Positions 48,057 to 61,071 of a stretch of 64,000 nt of DNA are shown piece by piece. Position 1 is the first letter of the stretch. Each line of letters opens with the position of its first letter. Source of the stretch: Plantactinospora mayteni (GTDB lineage Bacteria > Actinomycetota > Actinomycetes > Mycobacteriales > Micromonosporaceae); the NCBI RefSeq assembly GCF_016862935.1, contig NZ_BONX01000066.1, forward strand, positions 1 to 64,000, in the 5' to 3' direction. The position numbers and the translations under genes are program-made. The notes below the pieces were generated by a model. That model saw only the letters and a list, made by a program, of their open reading frames with translations, was not told where the DNA came from and ran no database searches.

Positions 48057-50080
48057 CCGGTCACGTTACCGTTCGAAGTCCCGTCCGGCCCGATCACCCG
48101 CGCCGCATTGGTGAGTACGGCGATGTCCTGCGCGAAGCAGACGATGATGTCCCCGGTCGGGCCGGCCGTCACCGCCGTCACCTCGTCCGGAAAGGTCATG
48201 GTGGGACCGATCTGCTGGAAGCTGGTGAGGTCCCAGACCTCCACGGACGAATAGCGGCCGATGACGGCGATCGGCCGACCGCCCACCGTCGCGGCCGCGA
48301 GCGCGTTGACATAGCTGATCGGAAGCTCGCCGATCGGTTGGCCGGTCGTGACGTCCCAGACCTTCGCCTTCTCCCAGGTTGTGCAGCTGGTGATCGCGAT
48401 GGGCCCTTCGGCGCCTGTGGTGACGGCGAGCTTCTTCACTGGCTTGCCGATGCGTGCGGCGAGGCGGGCGCCGGTGTCCCGGTTGGTTGTGAGGTAACGG
48501 AGCCGGATCGCGCCGTTCCAGGTGCCGGTGACGGCAATCGGCTGGCCGCGAAGGCTGACGGTGGCGAGCGCGTGTATCCACCGTTCGTCGCTCTTCCGGG
48601 GTACGCCGACCTGCGCGCCCGTGGCGAGGTCCCACACCCGGATGGTCCGGTCGTCGCTGCCGCTGACCGCGACCGGTCGGGTGCCGGTGTCGGTGGCGGT
48701 GGCGGCGATCGTGCGGATGGTGTTGGTGTGCGCGGTGCATGGTGCACCGAGCTGCTTGCCGGTGGCCAGGTCCCACAGCCGTACGGTGTGGTCGGTGCTG
48801 CCGGTTACCGCGACCGGCCGGCTGTGCACCGTCGTGGTGGCGACCGCGGTCACCGGCCCGGTGTGGCCGGTGACCGGGGCGATCACCTGCTCGCCGGTGC
48901 TGAGGTCCCAGACCCGTACCGTCTCGTCGGCGCTGCCGGTAACCGCCACGGGATGGCCGTCCACCACCGTCGCGGCAACGGCATTCACCTGACCGGTGTG
49001 CCTGGTCATCGGCTCACCTGTCGGTTTGCCGATGGTCAGGGCCGACACCCGTACCGTGCCACCCTCAGCTCCGGTGACCGCGACCGGTTGGCCGTTCACG
49101 ACTGCGGTCGCCACGGCATACGTCCTGGTCTGGCCGGTGAACGATTCGCCGATCTGCTTTCCGGTGACCAGGTCCCGCACCCGCACGACCGGCTCGTCGA
49201 ATTCGGCGCTGACCACCACGGGTAGGTCGTTTACCATCGCGGTTGCCAGCCGTGCCCCATCAGGGTCGTGGGTGGGCGACTCGCTGAGTTGCTGGCCGGT
49301 GGTGAGGTCCCAGATCCGCACCGTCGCGTCATAGCCGCTGGTGACGGCGGTGGGGCGGCCCCGCACCACCGCGGTCACCAGCGTCTTCATCCCCTTGGTA
49401 TGGCCGGTGAGTGGTTGGCCCACCTGCTGGCCGGTGGTCAGGTCCCAGATCCGTACGGTCCCGTCGTGGCTCCCGGTGACCGCCACGGGTCGGCCGTCGA
49501 TCACCGCGGTTGCCAGGCTCCACGCCGACTCGGTGTGGCCGGTGAGCGGTTCAAGCCGCTGTTCGCCGGTGCCGAGGTCCCACACCCGGACGATCGGCTC
49601 GTTGAAGGTGCCGGTGAGCGCGATCGGACGGCCGTTCACCACGGCGGTGGTCACCGCGCGCAGCGAGTCGTCGTGCGTGAGTGGTTGGCCCACCTGCTGG
49701 CCGGTGGTCAGGTCCCAGATCCGTACCGTGTTGTCGCGGCTGCCGCCGCTGCCGCTGACGGCCACGGGTCGGCCGTCCAGCACCGTGGTCGCCACTGCCC
49801 AGACCGAATCGGTGTGGCCGGTGATTGGTTGGCCGATCTGCTGGCCGGTGGTCAGGTCCCAGATCCGTACCGTGTTGTCGCCGCCGCCGGTGACGGCCAC
49901 GGGTCGGCCGTTCAGCATCGTGGTCGCCGCCGCGTATGCGCCGCTGCTGTGGCCGGTCGACGGTGACCCGACCGGCGGGCAGGACATCAGCTTTTCCGTG
50001 AACCGGCTTGTCCAGCGCAGTCGCCAGGCGGCGGTGTCGGCGAACGGAACCACATCATCAGACGAGGGCAGAACAGACAT
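48053..50080 (-). CDS. WD40 repeat protein, 675 aa
   Basis: About 14 WD40 blades, enough for two seven-bladed propellers. Typical units are GHTDSVWAVATTVLDGRPVA followed by DNTVRIWDLTTGQQVGQPL, with the GH...WD spacing conserved in most and degenerate near the end. There is no signal peptide, kinase, NACHT or other N-terminal domain, unlike most bacterial WD40 proteins of this size; the first 45 residues look like the tail of a lost domain. Probably a protein-interaction platform. The last residues are encoded by sequence also present upstream of the ptrB fragment at 50390, showing how the gene was inserted or duplicated. Confidence 0.87.
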   Translation of the reverse strand: MSVLPSSDDVVPFADTAAWRLRWTSRFTEKLMSCPPVGSPSTGHSSGAYAAATTMLNGRPVAVTGGGDNTVRIWDLTTGQQIGQPITGHTDSVWAVATTVLDGRPVAVSGSGGSRDNTVRIWDLTTGQQVGQPLTHDDSLRAVTTAVVNGRPIALTGTFNEPIVRVWDLGTGEQRLEPLTGHTESAWSLATAVIDGRPVAVTGSHDGTVRIWDLTTGQQVGQPLTGHTKGMKTLVTAVVRGRPTAVTSGYDATVRIWDLTTGQQLSESPTHDPDGARLATAMVNDLPVVVSAEFDEPVVRVRDLVTGKQIGESFTGQTRTYAVATAVVNGQPVAVTGAEGGTVRVSALTIGKPTGEPMTRHTGQVNAVAATVVDGHPVAVTGSADETVRVWDLSTGEQVIAPVTGHTGPVTAVATTTVHSRPVAVTGSTDHTVRLWDLATGKQLGAPCTAHTNTIRTIAATATDTGTRPVAVSGSDDRTIRVWDLATGAQVGVPRKSDERWIHALATVSLRGQPIAVTGTWNGAIRLRYLTTNRDTGARLAARIGKPVKKLAVTTGAEGPIAITSCTTWEKAKVWDVTTGQPIGELPISYVNALAAATVGGRPIAVIGRYSSVEVWDLTSFQQIGPTMTFPDEVTAVTAGPTGDIIVCFAQDIAVLTNAARVIGPDGTSNGNVTG

Positions 50081-50090
50081 GACGCGCAGG

Positions 50091-50390
50091 TTAGCCAGTA
50101 CCCCTGACGCCCGGCACCTCGTCGGGAAGTGGTGCGCCGTCCTCCGGCATCGGCGGGGCCGTCTCGCCGTCCCGCACCGATCGGCGGCAGTGGATGCCGT
50201 ACTGCTCGCCTTCGACCGTCCGGGTGTAGTACCAGTGACCGTTCTTGCGGGTCGGCACCGATAGATCGGCTTCTTTCGTCCGCCGCTTCGTCTCGTTGAA
50301 CAGCGCCTCCCGCAGCAGGCCGAGCCGGCCCGTGGTCTGCTCGGTGTAGGCGTTCTCCGCGGTCAGGTAGCCGATCGTCTCAGTGGTCAC
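50091..50390 (-). pseudogene. Duplicated N-terminal fragment of oligopeptidase B
   Basis: From GTG 50390 the frame reads VTTETIGYLTAENAYTE, then LREALFNETKRRTKEADLSV and [20 protein letters not shown], paralogous to residues 40-130 of the intact peptidase ([52 protein letters not shown]). About 35 N-terminal residues are deleted after the start, and the sequence ends in ALPDEVPGVRGTG followed by a stop. Even the 25 bp before the start codon match (AACGTGACCGG). It lies 11 bp upstream of the WD40 gene. It is a remnant of a tandem duplication and cannot be a functional peptidase. Confidence 0.85.
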
Positions 50391-50461
50391 CCGGTCACGT
50401 TGCCCGTCCGGGCCGGCCGGAGGGCGTCCGGTACGGGTCGGAGGTTGCCGAGAATTAGCAC

Positions 50462-51994
50462 ATGTGTACGATGACCAAGGTGGGGGAGATCTCGATCGAA
50501 CGGCGCGGGGGCACTGACATCGCACGGCGACTGGCGGGCATCTGCGGTGCCCACTTCGCCCGGCCGGCCGGGGCGGCCGACGGGGTGGCCGGCGCGGCGG
50601 CCCGCTGGGTCGCGGCGCCGGGCAGTCCCGAAGCGGTCACCGAGGTGGTCCGGCTGGCCGCCGAACACGACCTCTCGGTGGTCGCCCGGGGAGCCGGCAC
50701 CAAACTCGACTGGGGGATGCCCCCGTCGCAGGTCGACATCGTGCTCGACACCGGGCGACTCGCCGGGGTCTGGCAGCAGCCCGAGGACGAGCTGGTCGCC
50801 GAGATCGGGGCCGGCACACCGGTCCGGGCCGCCGAGGCGATCCTGGAGCGGACCGGGCGTCGGCTGCCGATCGACGTGCCCTCGGTCGGCGCCACGGTCG
50901 GTGGCGTGGTCGCGGCCGACGAGAGCGGTCCACTTCGGCACCTGCACGGCCGGCCCTGCGACCAACTCGTCGGGGTGAGCTACGTCGACGCCTCCGGAGT
51001 GCTGTCGTACGCCCGGGCCGGCGCGACCGGCCGTCCCGGAGAGCGGCCCGGTCCGGTGCCGGCCGATCCCGACGTCGCCCGGCTGCTCTGCGGGTCGCAG
51101 GGCGCGCTCGGCGTGCTGGTCTCGGCGACCCTGCGGGTGCAGCCGATTCCGGCGAGCCGGGCGTGGGTGGTCCGTTCGGTCTGGACTCCGCTCGAGGTGC
51201 ACGACCTGGTCCGGGCCGTTCTCGACGCCGAACTGCGGCCGACCGCGATCGAGGTGGACCTGCCCGGCGGCCGGGCGCCGACGGCCCGCCGCACCGTCCG
51301 GAGCCTCGGCTCCGGCGGCCACCTTCCGCCGGACAGGCCGGGTGCCACGGGGGCACCCGGCCCGTCCGGTCGGGCCGGTGCGCGCGGCTGGTTCGAGGCC
51401 CCGGGCCGACGCTCCGGTGCGGGCGGGTCCGGTGAGCGGGGACAGCCCGGGTTCGGCCGTGGTTCCGGGGCACGCGGCCGGTCCGGCGAGCCCGGTGCCG
51501 GCACCCTGGCCGTACTGGTCGAGGGCGGGCCGGCCGAGGTGGCCGAGCGGGCGGCCCGGTTGACGGGGCTGCTCGGCGGCGACGCCCAGGCGGTCGGAGC
51601 GGCACCGCCGTGGTGGCGCCACTATCCGTTCCAGCCCGACCAGGTGGCGCTGCGCATCGAGGTACCAATCGGTGACCTGCACGCCGCCGTCTACGCGCTG
51701 CGGGACGCCGCCGGGGCACCGGTGCCGGTACGCGGCTCGGCCGGGCTCGGTGTCGTGCACGCCGCGCTGCCGGCGGACTCGTCACCGGAGCGGGTCGGCA
51801 CCATCCTGGACGGCGTACGCGCGGTGCTGCGGGCTCGCTCCGGCCGCTGCGTGGTGGTCGCCGCCCCGCCCCGGATCCGCGAAGCCGTGGACCTCTGGGG
51901 TGAGCTGCCAGACCTGCCGCTGCTGCGTCGGGTGAAGGAGCGGTTTGACCCGGCGCACCGGCTCGCTCCCGGGCGCTACCCGGGCGGCATCTGA
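50462..51994 (+). CDS. GlcE-like FAD-binding oxidoreductase with collagen-like insert, 510 aa
   Basis: PCMH-type FAD domain: APGSPEAVTEVVRLAAEHDL, VVARGAGTKLDWGMPPSQVD, VDVPSVGATVGGVVAADE-like segment (IDVPSVGATVGGVVAADESG) and QGALGVLVSATLRVQP. A C-terminal substrate-domain remainder follows (PVPVRGSAGLGVVHAALPAD, LPLLRRVKERFDPAHRLAPG, the canonical family end). Between residues about 270 and 346 lies a Gly/Arg/Ser/Pro-rich collagen-like stretch that is not part of the usual fold. Related to the GlcE subunit of glycolate oxidase, but no GlcD or GlcF gene is adjacent. ATG 50462 or 50471 may be used. Confidence 0.84.
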   Translation: MCTMTKVGEISIERRGGTDIARRLAGICGAHFARPAGAADGVAGAAARWVAAPGSPEAVTEVVRLAAEHDLSVVARGAGTKLDWGMPPSQVDIVLDTGRLAGVWQQPEDELVAEIGAGTPVRAAEAILERTGRRLPIDVPSVGATVGGVVAADESGPLRHLHGRPCDQLVGVSYVDASGVLSYARAGATGRPGERPGPVPADPDVARLLCGSQGALGVLVSATLRVQPIPASRAWVVRSVWTPLEVHDLVRAVLDAELRPTAIEVDLPGGRAPTARRTVRSLGSGGHLPPDRPGATGAPGPSGRAGARGWFEAPGRRSGAGGSGERGQPGFGRGSGARGRSGEPGAGTLAVLVEGGPAEVAERAARLTGLLGGDAQAVGAAPPWWRHYPFQPDQVALRIEVPIGDLHAAVYALRDAAGAPVPVRGSAGLGVVHAALPADSSPERVGTILDGVRAVLRARSGRCVVVAAPPRIREAVDLWGELPDLPLLRRVKERFDPAHRLAPGRYPGGI

Positions 51995-52068
51995 CCCGGT
52001 AGGAGACCTGCGCACCGGCGGTGTACGGCGTGGACGCCACCACCGCAGGGCCACCCGAGCTTGTCCCA

Positions 52069-52452
52069 CTAGCGGTCTGACCTCGCAGGCTCGGCGGCCG
52101 TCACGGCGGCATCCTCGTACGGGTAGTCGCATACGACCAATCCGTCGTGCCGGTGAACCCATCGGCCCTGCCCATGCGGGACGATTCCTCGACCACACCA
52201 CCGGCACGCTGTTGCTCGACTATCCGACTGTATGACCTTGATCGGCCCGGCCTGCATGAACGCGGTCACCAAGCCTCGGATCGCGCGGCGATGCGAGAGG
52301 CATGGCCAGACCTCACCGCAGGCACATCTGGAACCAGCGTCCTCAAGCCGGTGGGTTGCGAACAGGTTGTACGCCGCTCGCCAACGTTGTGTGTCGCGGC
52401 ATCCCTCCGGTGGCTGGCCCGGTGGATCCTCGGGATTCCAGGTCAGTCTCAT
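52069..52452 (-). CDS. Hypothetical zinc-ribbon-like protein, 127 aa
   Basis: Begins MRLTWNPEDPPGQPPEGCRD and contains the cysteine sets RCACGEVWPC and CRWCGRGIVPHGQGRWVHRH, consistent with one or two zinc-binding knuckles. A central helix (IRGLVTAFMQAG) separates them. I do not recognise the family. ATG 52452 overlaps the preceding small-protein stop by 4 bp, so it belongs to the minus-strand operon that starts with the DUF6879 cluster. Upstream codons in this frame belong to the neighbour. Confidence 0.65.
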   Translation of the reverse strand: MRLTWNPEDPPGQPPEGCRDTQRWRAAYNLFATHRLEDAGSRCACGEVWPCLSHRRAIRGLVTAFMQAGPIKVIQSDSRATACRWCGRGIVPHGQGRWVHRHDGLVVCDYPYEDAAVTAAEPARSDR

Positions 52453-52658
52453 GGTCGGGCGTACCAACCGGGTCCGCCTCGTTTGACGGTCGTGGTGGTC
52501 GGCGCCGCAAGTTGCCCGTGCCGAACGAGGCAGGTGACGCAGGCGAGTGTCGTGCCGCAGGTGGTACACCACCTGGTCTTGACCTTGAATGTCCAGAGCC
52601 CGGCCAGGAATCCCAGGAAGAGCGCGCCTACCACCGCACCAATAGTCATCCGACCCAT
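52449..52658 (-). CDS. Small membrane protein with Cys pair, 69 aa
   Basis: One membrane helix (IGAVVGALFLGFLAGLWTF) followed by a short cytosolic tail with RWCTTCGTTLACVTC, a rubredoxin/zinc-knuckle-like CxxC...CxxC pattern. ATG 52649 (TIGAVV...) is an alternative start. It overlaps by a few bases both the truncated XRE gene upstream and the 127-aa gene downstream, so all are on one transcript. Function unknown. Confidence 0.6.
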   Translation of the reverse strand: MGRMTIGAVVGALFLGFLAGLWTFKVKTRWCTTCGTTLACVTCLVRHGQLAAPTTTTVKRGGPGWYARP

Positions 52659-53290
52659 CCTCCGAGCAGCGGGTTATGAGGTCGTATCGACACTAGAATC
52701 AGGCAGGATGGACGTTCTACTATCCCAGCGTCACCGAGCCACGTCCGTAGCGCCTGCTCCTCCAGAACCACGGCGAAGCGCTTGCCTGGCTGGGAAATCA
52801 CCTGCTGGCGCCTCATCCGGATAGCAACGGCGCTGTCCAAGTCATTCGGTGTCCGGAGAAAGCCAATCCAGAAAGACAGCATAGCGGCCGAGTAGTCTGC
52901 GGTCTGGAAAAGTCCGGGTATGACGTTGTGCTCATAGATGCGGAACAGTTCGGTCTGCTCGTACAATGCGACCGTGTGTGCCCCGAGCACTCGCTTCATG
53001 CCGGCGCGGGCCTGCCTGCGGAACTCCAGGTAGGCGGACTCGACCGCCCGCAGGGTGGCTATCAGGTCGGCGGTCTGGTCGTCAGCGCCACAGGCCCGGC
53101 ACCAGTTGCGGATGTCCTGTTCCGTTGGTGCCTGTACGCCATGCTCGATTTTGCTGACCCGGGTGAAGTGTTGCCCCGTTGCGGCGGCAAGCGCCCGACC
53201 AGTGAGCCCTGCGTCTCGACGCAGTTCGCGCAGGCGGACACCCAATGCTTCCTGCGGCTGCCAGGTGGCGCTAGACGGGTCTGTAGTCAC
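52646..53290 (-). CDS. XRE/DUF5753 regulator (WhiJ-like), C-terminally truncated, 214 aa
   Basis: The helix-turn-helix (LRELRRDAGLTGRALAAATG, QHFTRVSKIEHGVQAP) and the start of the DUF5753 domain (YEQTELFRIYEHNVIPGLFQ, TADYSAAMLSFW) are intact. After VVLEEQALRTWLGDAG the sequence leaves the family, turns AT-richer (tag, gat, cta codons) and ends about 30 residues later. Family members continue for another 60-80 residues. It therefore looks like a deletion or frameshift derivative in the last third. It overlaps the DUF6879 gene by 20 bp, part of the conserved XRE-DUF6879-small protein cluster. Confidence 0.85.
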   Translation of the reverse strand: MTTDPSSATWQPQEALGVRLRELRRDAGLTGRALAAATGQHFTRVSKIEHGVQAPTEQDIRNWCRACGADDQTADLIATLRAVESAYLEFRRQARAGMKRVLGAHTVALYEQTELFRIYEHNVIPGLFQTADYSAAMLSFWIGFLRTPNDLDSAVAIRMRRQQVISQPGKRFAVVLEEQALRTWLGDAGIVERPSCLILVSIRPHNPLLGGWVG

Positions 53291-53789
53291 GGTGCGGTAC
53301 GGCCAAGTTCCATACTGCGGTGAACGCGGAGTGGCAGAGCCGCACGTCGGCTGGGTCGGTCGACGTTTCGTACGCCGCGTTCAAGCCGTTGCCCGCGTAC
53401 AGCAGGAAGACCACCAGACGGTCGTCGAAGAGGTAGAAGTCGTTGCCGGGGATGCCGATGGACGACACCAGCCGTCGGGGCACCCACCGGATGTCCTCGC
53501 CGGCCTCGACCATCGGATGGGCGATGCTGTATGACCACCGCTGGTAGTCGCTGAGCGGTTCGGAGACGATACGCGCCCGTCGTACGGACCTGCCGGCGGC
53601 AACGTGCTGGCGCAAGGTGGTGCACCAGTCCGCCAGCCACCCGAGGTCATCCGGCTCACCCGCCGCCCACTTGGCCATGTGCGGCAGTTCCGTCGCGGTG
53701 CCGTAGGAGTCGCGCGTCTCGAGATGCACGCTGGAGCGCTCGAAAGTGCGCAGCAGGCGGTCGAAATCGGCCTCACCGATCGAGGTCAC
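53271..53789 (-). CDS. DUF6879 family protein, 172 aa
   Basis: Actinomycete-specific family always found beside XRE/DUF5753 genes. ADFDRLLRTFERSSVHLETR is the entry block, then YQRWSYSIAHPMVEAGEDIR, WVPRRLVSSIGIPGNDFYLF and the end FTAVWNLAVPHRDYRPV. GTG 53789 is preceded by a GAGGAGG site; earlier codons are arginine/serine rich. Genes of this type occur in the WhiJ/AbaA-like developmental loci of Streptomyces, so a role in developmental or antibiotic regulation is possible, but the biochemical function is unknown. Confidence 0.88.
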   Translation of the reverse strand: MTSIGEADFDRLLRTFERSSVHLETRDSYGTATELPHMAKWAAGEPDDLGWLADWCTTLRQHVAAGRSVRRARIVSEPLSDYQRWSYSIAHPMVEAGEDIRWVPRRLVSSIGIPGNDFYLFDDRLVVFLLYAGNGLNAAYETSTDPADVRLCHSAFTAVWNLAVPHRDYRPV

Positions 53790-53988
53790 GACCCTCCTCG
53801 AAGAACTGGAGCATCCGGTCCGGGATCTCGACACAGGTCTCCCCAGCCGGGATGTGCATCTGCGCGAGCGTGTCCTGGTCGGTCACCACCCAGCCCTGCA
53901 CCACCCAACTACCGCGATCCGTGCGGTAGATGGTCGGCGAGCCGGTGGGGTTGGAATCCGGGTCCTTGCCGATCAGGGTCAGGTGCAT
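53773..53988 (-). CDS. Small partner protein of the DUF6879/XRE cluster, 71 aa
   Basis: MHLTLIGKDPDSNPTGSPTI, YRTDRGSWVVQGWVVTDQ and CVEIPDRMLQFFEEG: a compact beta-rich protein with one conserved Trp pair, regularly encoded directly before DUF6879 genes. ATG 53988 is preceded by GGGGAGTAACC. The 17-bp overlap with the DUF6879 gene indicates coupled translation. It may be a small inhibitor or adaptor for the XRE regulator (inference by analogy with the WhiJ-BldB type loci). Confidence 0.8.
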   Translation of the reverse strand: MHLTLIGKDPDSNPTGSPTIYRTDRGSWVVQGWVVTDQDTLAQMHIPAGETCVEIPDRMLQFFEEGRDLDR

Positions 53989-54223
53989 GGTTACTCCCCG
54001 CCGTGTTCGTTGCCGAAAGTCGCGTTCCGGCCATCCTCGCTGCCCGGCTTGCCGTACATCAAGGTTGTTGCGCGGTGTTGCGGCACCAGCCGGAGAGGGC
54101 GGCCGGCCCGATCGGCGGAGGACCGGGCCGGACGTGGTTCACCGGGTGCGGGTCATCAGTTGGGCACCCCGGGCAGTTGTGCGGCCGGTTTCCTCCAGCC
54201 ACACGTTCCCGAGGAGGTGGCGG

Positions 54224-56317
54224 TCAGCCGGTGGAGTCGTTGCGGAGTACCAGGATGGCGATGTCGTCCCGGGGCGACTCGACCGAGAAGTTGATCGCCG
54301 CCGCGCGCAGCCGAGCGGCCACCACCTCGGCCGAATAGCCGGCCAGCGGAGCCGCCGCGTCCCGCAGCCGCTCGATGCCGAAGAGTTCCCGGCCGCGCCG
54401 CCGCTCGGTCACCCCGTCGGTGTAGAAGACCAGTGCGTCACCGGGGCCGAGCCGCACCTCGGCGACCGGCGAGGTGATCGAGTCGAGCAGGCCGAGCGCC
54501 GTACCCCCGGATCCCACGAACGACGTCCGCCCGTCGCCACGGACCAGCACCGGCCGGTCGTGACCGGCCAGATAGAGCGAGACGGTGAGCCGGCCGGCAC
54601 CGTCCCGGTCCACGGCGGCCAGCGCCAGCGTGCAGTATCGCCCGCCACCCCGCTCCACCAGCGTGCCGTTGAGCCGGGCCAGCGCCTCCGGCAGCGGCTT
54701 GCCGTCCCCGACCAGGACCCGGATCACGTCCCGGACCAGCCCGGTCACCGCCGCCGCCTGTACGCCCTTGCCGGAGACGTCCCCGACCACCACCAGCCAG
54801 CGGTCCTCGGTCAGCGGTACGACGTCGTAGAAGTCGCCACCGACCTCGGCCGCGTCCCCGGTCGGCACGTATTCCGCGGCGAACCCGATGCCGTCCACCA
54901 CCGGCAGCACCGGCGGTAGCAGCGACTGCTGGAGGGTGTGCGCCACCTTGCGCCGCTCGTCGTGGATCCGGGCGTTCTCGATGGCCAGTGCCGCCCGCCG
55001 GGCCACGTCCTCCAGTACGGCGATCTCGTCCGGGTCGTGCCGGTGCCGCTGGTGCCGGCCGACCGCCAGGGTGCCGAGCCGCTGCCCCCGGGCGACCAGC
55101 GGGATGGCGAAGCCGTCCATCGGGGCGCCGATCGGCACCTGCCCCTGACTGCGGGACGCCTCGCGCAGCCGGGACTGCACCGACTCCGGACCGTCCTCCT
55201 TGAGCATCTTGTGCAACTGCGCCAGCACCGTCTCGTCGGCGTGGGTGGCCGCGGCCAGCTTCAACCGGCCCCACTCGTCGATGACGTGCACCGCGCACCA
55301 CTGGCCGAGCCGGGGCACTACGAGCTGCGGGATCAGCGCCATCGTCAGCTCGACGTCGAGCGACTGGGCGAGCAGCTCACTCGCCTCGGCGAGGAAGGTC
55401 AGCCAGGTCTGCCGGCGTACGTCGGCCCGGCGCAGCCGGTCGTTCTCCAGGTGCAGGGAGAGCCGCTCCGCCACCAGCGCGGCGAGCGGGCGGGCGTACC
55501 CGGAGGGCGCGGCGTCGAGTTCCAGCTCCCCGGCGTACGGCCGGTGCACGGTCAACGGCACCCGGAGCAGTTCGTCGCCGGGGCGGGACTGCCGGCCGTA
55601 CCGGGCCAGCAGTTGCCAGCCGGCGCCGTCGCCCCGGTCCAGGCGTACCGCACCGCCGGCCGCGCCGACCATGTCGCCGACCCGGACCAGCAGGTCGGCG
55701 GCGAAGGCGGGCAGCGGATCGTCGGCGTACGGGTCGGGCGCGGTCTGCATCAGCGCGCTCATCGCCCCGGCGCTCGGCGCGGACGGGCCGGGCGGGCTGC
55801 CGACGCTGCTGGTCGCGACCGTCTGGGCCGCCTCCGGCGGGTGCTGTGCCGGGTCGGCCGGGCCCTTGCGGTCCAGCCGGAACCAGACGCCCTTGCCGGT
55901 GGCCTGGTGCATGGTGCCCCACCGGCTGGCGAAGTGGTCGACCAACAGCAGCCCCCGGCCCCGCTCGGACACCTGCGAGATGTCCGTCAGGTCGTTCCTG
56001 GGCCGGGCCGCCACGTCCTCGATCGGCCCGACCGCGAAGTCCGAGACCGTCACGGTCAGCCCCGACTCGTCCGCCACGACCTCGATGTCCACTTCCGTGC
56101 CGGCGTGCTCCACCGCGTTGGTGGAGAGTTCGGTGGTGAGCAGCAGTGCCTCGTTGAGCAGCTCCTCCAGGCCGGCTTCGGCGAGTACCGACCGGACCAG
56201 GGCGCGGGCAGCCGCCGGGGTACGCCGGTCGGCGGGAAGCCGTACCCGGCGCAGTTGATCGCCCGTGCCTCCGGTGGCCGTCCCGCCGGTGCCCGTGCCG
56301 CCCGCCTCCGCTGACAC
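54224..56317 (-). CDS. RsbW-like ATPase-GAF-SpoIIE phosphatase, 697 aa
   Basis: Three modules. An N-terminal HATPase_c_2 (anti-sigma kinase type) has VLAEAGLEELLNEALLLTTE, LSTNAVEHAGTEVDIEVVAD and GRGLLLVDHFASRWG. A GAF-like region around 240-460 includes PRLGQWCAVHVIDEWGRLKL. A C-terminal SpoIIE/PP2C phosphatase has EVGGDFYDVVPLTEDRWLVV, VVGDVSGKGVQAAAVTGLVR, PGDALVFYTDGVTERRRGRE and ESPRDDIAILVLRN. The fusion of the kinase and the phosphatase of a partner-switching module would let one protein set the phosphorylation state of STAS antagonists (two are in this window). GTG 56317 follows GGAGG at 9 nt. Confidence 0.92.
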   Translation of the reverse strand: MSAEAGGTGTGGTATGGTGDQLRRVRLPADRRTPAAARALVRSVLAEAGLEELLNEALLLTTELSTNAVEHAGTEVDIEVVADESGLTVTVSDFAVGPIEDVAARPRNDLTDISQVSERGRGLLLVDHFASRWGTMHQATGKGVWFRLDRKGPADPAQHPPEAAQTVATSSVGSPPGPSAPSAGAMSALMQTAPDPYADDPLPAFAADLLVRVGDMVGAAGGAVRLDRGDGAGWQLLARYGRQSRPGDELLRVPLTVHRPYAGELELDAAPSGYARPLAALVAERLSLHLENDRLRRADVRRQTWLTFLAEASELLAQSLDVELTMALIPQLVVPRLGQWCAVHVIDEWGRLKLAAATHADETVLAQLHKMLKEDGPESVQSRLREASRSQGQVPIGAPMDGFAIPLVARGQRLGTLAVGRHQRHRHDPDEIAVLEDVARRAALAIENARIHDERRKVAHTLQQSLLPPVLPVVDGIGFAAEYVPTGDAAEVGGDFYDVVPLTEDRWLVVVGDVSGKGVQAAAVTGLVRDVIRVLVGDGKPLPEALARLNGTLVERGGGRYCTLALAAVDRDGAGRLTVSLYLAGHDRPVLVRGDGRTSFVGSGGTALGLLDSITSPVAEVRLGPGDALVFYTDGVTERRRGRELFGIERLRDAAAPLAGYSAEVVAARLRAAAINFSVESPRDDIAILVLRNDSTG

Positions 56318-56657
56318 CCTTCGTATCCTCCACCGATCCGAGATCCAGGCCACCCTATCCGGGCCGGGCGCGTCTGTGCCGCGCTCGTGCCGGCAGGCGC
56401 TCGGAGCGGCGTCGCGCTAGGCTGGACGCTGCCCTACTTGACCGTTCTGCCCGCTTTACCTCCTGGGTGGTCCGCCGGCTGCCGCTCGCGACTCCGACGT
56501 ACACCGAGGGTGGCATTGGATGGACGAAAGGCACGATGATGGGTGTGCCCGCCGCCCGCGCGGAGCCGCACGGGCGCGGCGGAGTGGATTCGCCGACCAC
56601 CTGGCGGCGCGGGTCGGCCGGGCTGGCCCACCTCCTTCGAAACCTGAGCGAGGAACG

Positions 56658-61028
<4,371 letters not shown>

Positions 61029-61071
61029 GCGACGGTGACACGGGGACGGTCCGGGACGGGGGGACGATCGA

